Source: a virus
Direction: 5' to 3' (one strand)
Virus record (IMG/VR): IMGVR_UViG_3300034175_000127
Location: 1-58,695 of that record
DNA length: 58,695 nucleotides
The translations under genes were made by a program, and so were the position numbers. Shown here one piece after another: positions 18,334 through 25,476 of the stretch. Position 1 is the first letter of the stretch, and each line of letters begins with the position of its first letter. Under the pieces are notes generated by a model that saw only the letters and a program-made list of their open reading frames with translations, ran no database searches and was not told where the DNA came from.

Positions 18334-18899
18334 ACCGAAAGCGCCCCCCGTTTCTGAATTTCAATCCAGACTCGCGCACAGGCAGCAGCATCGGCCAGAG
18401 CCGAGTGCGCGCCGTCGAACGCCGCGTTAAAGAAAAATTGATGAGCCTCAGCGAGATTCGGCCATTTGTAATCGCCGTATTGCCCTGGCAGTTGCAAAAT
18501 TGGTTTGGCAGCTAGCATGGCGCAGCGGCCCTGAAGCGCCTCCATTTCGTCCGTGATGTTTTCGCGCAGAAACTGGGTCTTCATTACTCGAAGGTCAAAA
18601 TCGAGATTAAAAGCGACCATCATTTCAGCGCGCCGACAAAGTGCGTTAAAAGCGTTCAAAGCCATTCTGCGAGGAACGCCGTGTTTTTCGCAAAATTCCG
18701 TCGTGTAGCCATGAACGGCAGCGGCTTCGTCAGGGATAATCCAGCCATTGGGTTTCACCAGAAACTCCACCTGAGCTACGATTTCGCCCCCATCGGTGCT
18801 CAGAAGCGCGCCTATTTGCACCAGATCGGGCTGGCTGGGATGCAAATAGGCGGCTTTAGTGGTTCTGCCGGTTGTTTCAGTGTCGAAAAACAGGATCAT
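18330..18899 (-). CDS. DnaQ-like DEDDh 3'-5' exonuclease
   Basis: 189 residues. Exo I is ILFFDTETTG (D6, E8). Exo II is VAFNLDFDLRVM. Exo III is the C-terminal GAHSALADAAA (His and Asp). HGYT in the middle is also typical of the family. The full set of catalytic residues is present, so it should be an active exonuclease that proofreads or trims 3' ends during phage DNA replication. The stop overlaps the start of the next gene. No polymerase is encoded in this window, so it may act with the host replisome. Confidence 0.88.
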   Translation of the reverse strand: MILFFDTETTGRTTKAAYLHPSQPDLVQIGALLSTDGGEIVAQVEFLVKPNGWIIPDEAAAVHGYTTEFCEKHGVPRRMALNAFNALCRRAEMMVAFNLDFDLRVMKTQFLRENITDEMEALQGRCAMLAAKPILQLPGQYGDYKWPNLAEAHQFFFNAAFDGAHSALADAAACARVWIEIQKRGALSV

Positions 18900-19534
18900 G
18901 GCGCCGCCTCTGGCGATACCACTTCGGCTTTTTTGTGCAGGTCGAAAACGATGCGAGCCGCCACGCCTCGCCCATTGTCGCGCTCATAGGCCGCGATATG
19001 CAACACGTCCGAGGAAAGATCAACTTTCATCACGCGACCGCGCAGATAATCGAACTTGGTCTGCCGAAGTAGGATTTCGCCCGCCTCGACAACATCGAGC
19101 GGCGAGGGATTGTAATGCAGATGCCCCATTCCCTGTGGTTTGGCCGCGTTGTAAAGTGCCGCCAAAAGCGCCGCTTTGTCGATGCCGTTGATGGACAGTG
19201 AAACTACATAGGACAAACCCTCTTCATAGTTCGAGATTCGGCGATCTCCTTGGGTTATTTCCTTCAAGGCGGTCTCAAAAATTTGGCTTAGGGCGTAATT
19301 GTCGAAAGCCAACGGCGCCATTGAACCCGCCAAACGGTCGATGTTCTGCAAACTGACGCAGGGCCTCGCCTCACCAATCATCGCTAGCAAACCGCGCCCG
19401 GAGGCATAATCGCCAGTGATGATGATGGCATTTGGGCAGTTTTTGACGCCTTCGACCATCGTGTGCGTGTGGCCACAGGCGCGAGAACGGTTGTAATGCA
19501 AAACCAAGGTGCGTAAAACAGTTTCGATGTTCAT
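18896..19534 (-). CDS. Hypothetical phage protein
   Basis: 212 residues. The N-terminus holds RACGHTHTMVEGVKNCPN, a Cys/His cluster that could bind metal, followed by a hydrophobic strand IIITGDY. The C-terminus FDYLRGRVMKVDLS, then AAYERDNGRGVAARIV, recalls a phage family of unknown function. It overlaps the exonuclease gene by four bases. No function assigned. Confidence 0.65.
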   Translation of the reverse strand: MNIETVLRTLVLHYNRSRACGHTHTMVEGVKNCPNAIIITGDYASGRGLLAMIGEARPCVSLQNIDRLAGSMAPLAFDNYALSQIFETALKEITQGDRRISNYEEGLSYVVSLSINGIDKAALLAALYNAAKPQGMGHLHYNPSPLDVVEAGEILLRQTKFDYLRGRVMKVDLSSDVLHIAAYERDNGRGVAARIVFDLHKKAEVVSPEAAP

Positions 19535-19551
19535 AAATTATCCCTTGATGC

Positions 19552-20151
19552 CTAAAATCCGTTCATTCCTTGAAAAACGCCAAGAGCAAAAATTGCACAT
19601 GTCCACTCGCCATCGGTCAGGTCGCCTCGCTCATTAAGGGCAGTGATAACCTCTCGCAGAGATGCTTTATTCTCGATCATCTTGCCGATAAATTGCTCGA
19701 TTTCATCATTTCGCGTGGGCGAGCAGAGCACGGCGGCCAGTTGTCCGCCCTTGGGATTCCATTGCAGCAATCGTTTGACTTGCGGCACTGGAATGCTGAC
19801 CAAATCGCCTTTGCAGCGTGCGCGGATTTCACGATCAATCTCAGCCGCGATAAGGGCACCCGATTTCACGAGGTTGAAAATACGATCATCTTCGATCTTC
19901 AAATGGTCATATTGGCCTTCCTGATTCCGCCAAGGCCAATCCATCTGAGCGTATGGCTCGCCTTCATCGAAAACCTCGCGTATTTCAGCGCCAGTGGCGC
20001 CGCGCGCCTGTATTGAAGAGCACTCACCGTAAACCAGTGCAGCGTCTACCAGCTCACCGTCTGTGTGCTTGTCGTCATGCTCCGGCGTGTAGCCGTCGAT
20101 GTTCATTTGCCGCATTCTCTCAGCGGCGATCAATTCAATTCCAGATTTCAT
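19552..20151 (-). CDS. Phage protein with GYTPEHDD motif, paralogue A
   Basis: 199 residues. The N-terminus ELIAAERMRQMNIDGYTPEH, then DDKHTDGELVDAA, is a widespread phage motif (helix with ERxRQ, then EHDD and GEL). A later segment SGALIAAEIDRE completes that domain. It resembles all-alpha pyrophosphohydrolase-like proteins, but the metal ligands are not certain. A second protein with the same N-terminal motif is encoded at 20955-21545. The C-terminal 80 residues are unrelated. Confidence 0.7.
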   Translation of the reverse strand: MKSGIELIAAERMRQMNIDGYTPEHDDKHTDGELVDAALVYGECSSIQARGATGAEIREVFDEGEPYAQMDWPWRNQEGQYDHLKIEDDRIFNLVKSGALIAAEIDREIRARCKGDLVSIPVPQVKRLLQWNPKGGQLAAVLCSPTRNDEIEQFIGKMIENKASLREVITALNERGDLTDGEWTCAIFALGVFQGMNGF

Positions 20152-20154
20152 AGA

Positions 20155-20952
20155 TTATTTCCTGAGCATAAGCTCTGCATTCCAATCTTTAGCGTGAGGA
20201 GGCGCGTAACGTTTGACGCGCGCGCCTGCTTTCTCGAGAAGCGGTTTCCACACTTCGAAATCCGTGTCTCCCTGCTCATCATTGTCGCTAGCGATCAACA
20301 CGACTTTCCCGCTCGCGGCAGCAGGTAGCCAGTCCGGAAGGCCAGAGCCGCACGTCGCTACGGCTGGGATGTCGAAAAGTAGCAGTGACATCGCATCGAT
20401 GGGCGCTTCGGTGATGGCGAAATCACCGGTCAGTGCGTAGGGTGTGGAAAAAACGCCCGTCATTTTCGGGCCTTTGGTGATTTTGGCATCGCCCCGAATC
20501 GCGCGGCCCTGAACGGCAACTATTTGCCCTGCACTGTTCTTTATGTCGAACAGCACCGAAGCGCGACCAAACCACGAACCAGCGAACCGGACGCCACACG
20601 AAAACGCGATGTCATGCGGGATGCCGCGGCCTTCCAAATACTTCTGTCCCGGACTGCCATAGAGCGGCCCTACGACGGATTTCTCCATCACTTGCTCTAA
20701 AGACAATTTGGGTTTTAAGTTCTTTGGTGGCTTGGGCGCGCGAAACAGACCTTGCCGCGACTCTTCGCCCAGTTTTCCGCCCTGGTTGCATCTGTGGCAC
20801 GTCCAACACCCCTGCGACACATCAGCGTCCAGACTGCGCTTTTCCTTGCCAGTGCAAACACCGGGCATCGGGCAAAGGAATCGGCGACGTGGCCAACCAG
20901 CGGGCGCACCCGGGTCAAAGGCTTCGAGGTCAGCGAGGGCGATCATTTTCAT
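20155..20952 (-). CDS. DnaG-type TOPRIM primase
   Basis: 265 residues from the ATG at 20952, three bases after the upstream stop. The N-terminus has a zinc-finger-like cysteine cluster (FLCPMPGVC, CWTCHRC), as in DnaG-family primases. The central part reads YLEGRGIPHDIAFSCGVRF. The TOPRIM core is seen as FAITEAPIDAMSL (catalytic Glu) and VVLIASDNDEQGD (Asp-x-Asp). It is shorter than bacterial DnaG and lacks a helicase domain. It would make primers, alongside a second primase-helicase at 41439-42992. Confidence 0.85.
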   Translation of the reverse strand: MKMIALADLEAFDPGAPAGWPRRRFLCPMPGVCTGKEKRSLDADVSQGCWTCHRCNQGGKLGEESRQGLFRAPKPPKNLKPKLSLEQVMEKSVVGPLYGSPGQKYLEGRGIPHDIAFSCGVRFAGSWFGRASVLFDIKNSAGQIVAVQGRAIRGDAKITKGPKMTGVFSTPYALTGDFAITEAPIDAMSLLLFDIPAVATCGSGLPDWLPAAASGKVVLIASDNDEQGDTDFEVWKPLLEKAGARVKRYAPPHAKDWNAELMLRK

Positions 20953-20954
20953 GA

Positions 20955-21545
20955 CTAAAGCTCGTTTTCCCAAAAATCGTCTTCATCTTCCTTTTCCATT
21001 TGTTCCAAGGTTTTGCCGGGATCGGCGGGGCTTTCTTCGGCCCAGCGTTCAGTGACAGCTTCTACCGCAGCTTGTAATTCGTCATTGTCGAGCGGGTCAA
21101 CGACATAAATAACCGTTGCGATAGTGGAACCGTCGCTCCGATTCATCGCGAGAGCCATAGAACCGGCGTTCATTTTCCGCATGAAATGAATCGCATCGGC
21201 GGGGCGCAGGATCAAGATTTCTTCGATTTTGGGGTCTCGTGGAACAATACCGAACTCACGCTCAATTCGCTCCGCTTCGGCGATGCCAAGGGCCACGGCT
21301 TTGATGAGGTCACGCACGCGGGCGCGGGCTTCAAGTTCGGTAGAAACATCATATTCGAGCGCACCTTCGGCCCTCGGCCTATAGGTCTCTGAGTCGAAAG
21401 GCCAACTATCACGCTCGCCGCTAAGATAAGAAATCGCAGCGCGAGCGAGTTCACCCTTTTTGTGTCCGTCATCATGCTCCGGCGTATAGCCTTTGCGGGT
21501 CTTTTGTTCGGCACGTTCGAGTGCCACGCGATCTAGAATGTTCAT
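20955..21545 (-). CDS. Phage protein with GYTPEHDD motif, paralogue B
   Basis: 196 residues. The N-terminus ALERAEQKTRKGYTPEHDDG, then HKKGELARAA, is the same motif as in the gene at 19552-20151. The C-terminus is very acidic (EQMEKEDEDDFWENEL). The two genes flank the primase gene, which suggests an old duplication. It overlaps the upstream small gene by four bases. Function unknown. Confidence 0.68.
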   Translation of the reverse strand: MNILDRVALERAEQKTRKGYTPEHDDGHKKGELARAAISYLSGERDSWPFDSETYRPRAEGALEYDVSTELEARARVRDLIKAVALGIAEAERIEREFGIVPRDPKIEEILILRPADAIHFMRKMNAGSMALAMNRSDGSTIATVIYVVDPLDNDELQAAVEAVTERWAEESPADPGKTLEQMEKEDEDDFWENEL

Positions 21546-21742
21546 GACTGTCCGATAATCTTGGCGAGACTGGCATTGTCGAAGCGGTCAAACGCGCTTT
21601 TAAGGTTCTGAAAATCAATCCAGTAGGATTTCGCCCACTGGTCATCTTCGTCGCGCTCGATACGCTTGCAGAACTCGCTGTAATCCATATTGCAGTAAGC
21701 CGAAGTGATGGCTCTGCGAACTTCATTGATTTTTTCTTCCAC
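21542..21742 (-). CDS. Hypothetical small protein
   Basis: 66 residues, helical and rich in aromatic residues (YCNMDYSEFCKRIERDEDD). The ATG is preceded by AGGAG-like bases (ACTCCTATTTT... read on the other strand is weaker), and the stop overlaps the next start. No family recognised. Confidence 0.6.
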   Translation of the reverse strand: MEEKINEVRRAITSAYCNMDYSEFCKRIERDEDDQWAKSYWIDFQNLKSAFDRFDNASLAKIIGQS

Positions 21743-21772
21743 GATTGAAACTCCTATTTTGATTGTTCGAAA

Positions 21773-22051
21773 TCACCAAGATACTTCGTCTTCTTGGCGT
21801 GCTCTGTGGTCAAGATGCTTCGCATCCATGCCCGACGCCACTGTGTAGCCTTGACCGCGCAATGCGGCGTAAACCGCTCTTTTCTGCGCGGCGGAAACCG
21901 GCGTGCGGATTCCCTTCAGCGGGTCTTTGATCGACAATTCGCCTTTGTTGGCGGCAGCTTCGATCTTCTTTTTCACAAAAGCAACCAGAACGGTCACGTC
22001 CAAATTTTCATTCTTCTTGTGCGCGAGTTCGCGCGCTTGTTGTGCGTTCAT
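21773..22051 (-). CDS. Hypothetical protein
   Basis: 92 residues, starting one base after the DUF1064 gene stop. Helical, with a C-terminal half (SAAQKRAVYAALRGQGYTVA) that looks like a small nucleic-acid-binding domain. No family recognised. Confidence 0.6.
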   Translation of the reverse strand: MNAQQARELAHKKNENLDVTVLVAFVKKKIEAAANKGELSIKDPLKGIRTPVSAAQKRAVYAALRGQGYTVASGMDAKHLDHRARQEDEVSW

Positions 22052-22564
22052 CTAAACCTCCAATATCTTGATTTTGTAAAGCGCCATCATCAGATTGCGC
22101 TTGATGACGTAGGCAGACTTCGCCCGAGTCGGTTTGCTCTTGGCATCGACCACGTAGGACTCGCCGGGCTTCATGGCTTTTTGACCGTCCAACGTCGGCA
22201 GGTGAAATGCGCGCTCGACAGTGAAAGCACCATCGGCCTCGTATTGACAGATGCGAACTCCATTCACATCGAGCGCAAACATCAGCTCGCGTTTATCGAC
22301 TTTTAAAGCCGAAATGTAACCTTGATTTTGAAGCAGCAAAAGCTGGTCGGCCATTTTCGCCTCATGCTTTGAGTCGAATTCACCTTGATCATTTTTCACT
22401 TTCTTCGCGCCGAATTTGTTGGGAATCTTCGCACCTGCATCCACTTCGGATTCAACGCGATCCTGAAAATCACGCACGGGAACAGGTTTTTGCAGGCCAC
22501 CATCTGTGGGCAAGCCCATGATTTCCCGCGCTTGCCTTATGTTCATGCCGTTTTTGATTCTCAT
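22052..22564 (-). CDS. DUF1064-family PD-(D/E)XK nuclease-like protein
   Basis: 170 residues. The core NKFGAKKVKNDQGEFDSKHE, then AKMADQL, a later EADGAFTV and YVVDAKSKPT follow the DUF1064 layout: E from SKHEAK, D from the strand, and D-x-K from DAKSK. These phage proteins belong to the restriction-endonuclease-like fold and are thought to cut branched DNA, a possible Holliday junction resolvase role. The AYVIKRNLM segment is also typical. An alternative start at residue 7 (MNIRQ) is possible. Confidence 0.75.
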   Translation of the reverse strand: MRIKNGMNIRQAREIMGLPTDGGLQKPVPVRDFQDRVESEVDAGAKIPNKFGAKKVKNDQGEFDSKHEAKMADQLLLLQNQGYISALKVDKRELMFALDVNGVRICQYEADGAFTVERAFHLPTLDGQKAMKPGESYVVDAKSKPTRAKSAYVIKRNLMMALYKIKILEV

Positions 22565-22567
22565 GCT

Positions 22568-22885
22568 TCAGGATTTCTCGTTAGCGCAGTGGCCAAAAAA
22601 CACCTGTGATTCGCGCATTTCGCGGGCAATGGTGTTACTTTGTTCCTCAGCCATGTGCGTGTTGCGAATCAGTTGCGCCGTCCTTTCCAGCGTCGCCAAT
22701 ACGATAAATAAGTTGTCGCTCGCGTTCCATAGTGTGGAGCCGGGAATAAGCTGCATATTGTGGTCGAGAAGGCCACCGAGCATTTTCGTCTCCCCTAAGC
22801 GGTCTGGCCAGAGCACAACCGCGCCGATCTGATCTGGAGCGGTTGCAACGATGGCCGCGATTTGGTTCTTGATTTCTTCTTCCAT
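22568..22885 (-). CDS. Hypothetical helical protein
   Basis: 105 residues from the ATG at 22885 (MEEEIKNQIAAIVATAP), which lies two bases after the stop of the small membrane gene. A longer frame would overlap that gene. Mostly helical, with VLATLERTAQLIRNTHMAEE. No family recognised. Confidence 0.6.
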   Translation of the reverse strand: MEEEIKNQIAAIVATAPDQIGAVVLWPDRLGETKMLGGLLDHNMQLIPGSTLWNASDNLFIVLATLERTAQLIRNTHMAEEQSNTIAREMRESQVFFGHCANEKS

Positions 22886-22886
22886 A

Positions 22887-23021
22887 TCAAATCCAGTGGT
22901 CGGGGTTGTCGTCCCACATCGCAAACTCTTTGTTGCTGTGGGTCAGGCACATCAACAAAACCCCCAATACGATGGCAGTAATCACGACGGGCAGAAACAC
23001 CCAGTGCAAAAATGTTTTCAT
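22887..23021 (-). CDS. 44-residue single-helix membrane protein
   Basis: A short gene read directly from the sequence. MKTFLHWV is followed by a hydrophobic helix (FLPVVITAIVLGVLLMCL) and a polar tail ending DDNPDHWI. Its ATG overlaps the upstream stop (ATGA) and its stop is one base from the next start, so it fits the coupled operon. A small inner membrane protein; role unknown. Confidence 0.65.
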   Translation of the reverse strand: MKTFLHWVFLPVVITAIVLGVLLMCLTHSNKEFAMWDDNPDHWI

Positions 23022-23236
23022 GGTTGATCGGGGAAAAAAGCGGCTTCAAAAGTGGTGTTCAGTGACGCCACTTGTAAAACGAGGGCATGGAGAGCCAACA
23101 AAATTGCGGCATTGGATTGAACCAACGCAATCGTAGCGGGATCAGCCAGACCAGCGGCCTTTTGAGATTCCTGAGCCAATTTGGAGGATTCTTGCAGCTT
23201 TTCACCAATAGGTGTGGCTAGAGAAATTGTTTTCAT
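23018..23236 (-). CDS. Hypothetical small helical protein
   Basis: 72 residues from the ATG at 23236 (MKTISLATPIGEKLQE), in an ATGA overlap with the upstream stop. The C-terminal half has an amphipathic to hydrophobic helix (NAAILLALHALVLQVASL) and ends with an aromatic tail (FEAAFFPDQP). No family recognised. Confidence 0.6.
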   Translation of the reverse strand: MKTISLATPIGEKLQESSKLAQESQKAAGLADPATIALVQSNAAILLALHALVLQVASLNTTFEAAFFPDQP

Positions 23237-23382
23237 GGTTTGTTTTCTCGCCAGTAGCGGCGATTTAAATAAAGCGTTTGGCGCTCGCGTATCTGGCCTT
23301 TGAGCCATGCGCGAGCGCCAAACATTTGAATGTTAGACCAGGCTCGTTCTATCTCTGCGAGCCAATTAGCCTTTGGTGCCAA
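23233..23382 (-). CDS. Small protein downstream of PRTRC C (start uncertain)
   Basis: The reading frame is supported by its stop, which overlaps the next start, and by a protein-like, aromatic and basic sequence (ERAWSNIQMFGARAWLKGQI). No clear ATG with a ribosome site exists. A TTG at 23382, inside the end of PRTRC C, would give 49 residues, and an internal ATG gives 30. An open frame further upstream would overlap PRTRC C more. Function unknown. Confidence 0.4.
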   Translation of the reverse strand: MAPKANWLAEIERAWSNIQMFGARAWLKGQIRERQTLYLNRRYWRENKP

Positions 23383-23569
23383 CGGCGGCTTTGAAGGTGA
23401 CGATTTGTTTTCCGTCCTTTTCTTCAACGTTGATGCTGGCATTGGTAAGTTGGGGAAAATGCGAGGCGTGATGTTTTTTCACAGCTTCGTTGGTCATGGA
23501 CTTGTCCGGCAGTTCGAGGCGTTGTCCATTGAACATGAACACGCGGGGCAGGGTAGTTTTTTCGGCCAT
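23366..23569 (-). CDS. PRTRC system protein C, ubiquitin-like
   Basis: 67 residues. The pattern RVFMFNGQRLELPDKSM, then HASHFPQLTNASI, then IVTFKAAVGTKG matches my knowledge of PRTRC protein C, including the final GTKG and the conserved F/Y-PxL-x-xA core. The family is classed among prokaryotic ubiquitin-like beta-grasp proteins, usually near E1-like ThiF and E2-like genes. Here the ATG overlaps the ParB stop, while ThiF and PRTRC B lie about 11 kb away on the same strand. Whether its C-terminal Gly is conjugated to anything is not known. Confidence 0.78.
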   Translation of the reverse strand: MAEKTTLPRVFMFNGQRLELPDKSMTNEAVKKHHASHFPQLTNASINVEEKDGKQIVTFKAAVGTKG

Positions 23570-25476
23570 CAGTCAGCTTCCTCCTCGGAATCATCTACAT
23601 CGGTGGGCACGGCGCGCCCTTCCAGTTCAGCGATCATGTTTTCGGGTTCGATTCCCGCGCCTTCACACGCCACGTGAAAGCGTCGATACAGCGCACAGAC
23701 AGTCGCTACATTCAAATCGTGTTCGTCCAACCAGTCTGCTTCAGCGCCTGGGATGGTCGCTGTCATATCGGGGCTGGAGCTTTCGATAGGCGGCGCGGGT
23801 TTGGGCGTAGCTTTCGGCGCCGGCTTGAGGTTCTGGCCTTCACTGCTGGCGGTCGCAAAGCCAACGCCCTGGCTTACTGGTGGCGTGCTGGCCACACCGC
23901 CAACGCCCGCTTTTTGCGCGGGCGATTCGTGCGCGCGGCTTTCAAGCTGTTTGTCGTTCTCGCTCTTTTCCGGTGCTTCGTTGGCAGCATCACCGGCGCC
24001 GTCTTGGGCTACTGGCGTAGCGGCGCTTGTCCGCATTTGTAGCACGAGGAATTCGCCCTGATCGGTTAGTTTGAAATGGTGGCGCCCGTCTTTTTCTTCA
24101 TCAGTCACAAAGCGCGGTTGCAGAGCTACAAGCATCGCCGCGACGTTCGCAGGGCTGACATCGATTTCTTCGGCACTGCGCGCGATAGTCGAATTAGGAT
24201 GAAAATCGAGAGTCTTGAGAATTCGCTTTTGCTCGAAGCTGAGTTCGATGGTGCCGCTGAGAGGTGCAGCCATTACAGAGGTTTCATTTTGACTGTTTGC
24301 GCGTGCCTTTTGATCTGCAAGCAATTCAGTGCCTCGCAACGACAAAAGCAAACTTTCGCCTTGATCGGTCAGCGCAAACGTATTGTCTTCAACAACAACT
24401 AACCCTCTGGAACCCAACTCCGCTACAATGAGGCTGACTTTACCTTCCGGAATCTGTGTTTCTTCGGAGATGCTGGCCACGTCTGAATCTTGGTCAGCAC
24501 CAATAGCAACTAACACCTTTGATTCAAGAACAAGGAGTTCTTCGTCGACACTTTGCGAAGCTGCTTCCAATTGTGTCTGGGCTGGCTCTGCTTTCGGGAT
24601 TTTGGGCAGCTTTTTGACGTTGAAATCGAGGTGAATTGTCTCGGTCATGCCATCCGGTAAAACAACCAGATATTTTGGATGGACTTCTTTGACGGTCCCG
24701 AAAATCTTCGCATCCGGTGCGAGCTTCGACTTCCATTCAATGCGATCATCTGACTCGAAGACCGAAACCAGCGGCGCGCCTTTGCGTTCAACGCCACCGG
24801 CTGGCTCTTCGATTAGCTTCGGTTGCTCGCCGGCGGATTTCGCTTTTTCGGCAGCGTCCAAGCTTTCACGGACGGGCGCAACTTCCGCATCAAGACGGCG
24901 TGATGACCACTGCTCATCAGCGCATCTCTGGCCCAAAACCTCAACGGCGGTTTTGTCTTCGATGATGCTGCACAGAGTTTTAGCGTGGGTTTCAGTAATT
25001 TGGCCGCGCGTGAGCAGATCCAGCACGCTTGCGGGCAAGGCCAACAATCGCATCCGGTTGGAGACGACGGGCGCTGAAACCTTGTATTCCTCGGCAACTT
25101 GAACATTCGTTTTCCCGAAATGCTCAATCAAGTTGCGATAGCCGATGGCGATTTCCACGACGTTGAAAGAAACGTGTTCCGTGTCAGATTTGAGGGCGAG
25201 CGTCGCCATTTGCAAATCCGAATAGTCGCCAACTTCGGCATCGCAAAACTCCCATTGGAGATGTCTGAAAGCACGCACACGGCGCTCGCCATTCAGAATC
25301 TGGTGGGTGCCATCGCCGTTTGGAGTGGGACGCGCCACGATTCTATGGAGCAATCCATCATTAGCGATGCTGTCGGCCAGGGAGTCGATGTCATCGAACA
25401 ACTGGCGGGGCTGAAAAGGGTTGGGCAGAATGTCTGCAACGCGCAACCGCACTATTTTGGTGGGTGTCTGGCTCAT
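23569..25476 (-). CDS. ParB-family protein with two winged-helix domains (PRTRC-associated)
   Basis: 635 residues. Residues 8-100 are a ParB nuclease-like/CTP-binding domain with ILNGERRVRAF, followed by a helix-turn-helix near residues 125-160. The middle is acidic linker. Two related winged-helix units follow (around residues 320-385 and 415-475), each ending LTDQGE(S/F)L. The C-terminus includes VATVCALYRRFHVACEGAGI. Its stop overlaps the PRTRC C start, the arrangement seen in PRTRC cassettes, so it is the cassette ParB by context. A second ParB is at 30495-31583. It carries an in-frame copy of the palindromic repeat (24547-24577). Confidence 0.75.
   Translation of the reverse strand: MSQTPTKIVRLRVADILPNPFQPRQLFDDIDSLADSIANDGLLHRIVARPTPNGDGTHQILNGERRVRAFRHLQWEFCDAEVGDYSDLQMATLALKSDTEHVSFNVVEIAIGYRNLIEHFGKTNVQVAEEYKVSAPVVSNRMRLLALPASVLDLLTRGQITETHAKTLCSIIEDKTAVEVLGQRCADEQWSSRRLDAEVAPVRESLDAAEKAKSAGEQPKLIEEPAGGVERKGAPLVSVFESDDRIEWKSKLAPDAKIFGTVKEVHPKYLVVLPDGMTETIHLDFNVKKLPKIPKAEPAQTQLEAASQSVDEELLVLESKVLVAIGADQDSDVASISEETQIPEGKVSLIVAELGSRGLVVVEDNTFALTDQGESLLLSLRGTELLADQKARANSQNETSVMAAPLSGTIELSFEQKRILKTLDFHPNSTIARSAEEIDVSPANVAAMLVALQPRFVTDEEKDGRHHFKLTDQGEFLVLQMRTSAATPVAQDGAGDAANEAPEKSENDKQLESRAHESPAQKAGVGGVASTPPVSQGVGFATASSEGQNLKPAPKATPKPAPPIESSSPDMTATIPGAEADWLDEHDLNVATVCALYRRFHVACEGAGIEPENMIAELEGRAVPTDVDDSEEEAD
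24547..24577. repeat. Degenerate palindromic repeat inside the ParB gene
   Basis: 31 bases with outer arms GACAC/GTGTC and core GCGAAGCTGCTTC, related to the intergenic palindromes. On the coding (-) strand it reads EAASQS, the same peptide as the copy in the portal gene. The 18-base run GAAGCAGCTTCGCAAAGT is identical in both genes. Confidence 0.7.

Noticed and set aside
23644-23657. TPsiC-loop-like sequence GGGTTCGATTCCCG
   Set aside because: It lies in the coding part of the ParB-family gene and no acceptor stem, D-loop or anticodon arm was found around it.
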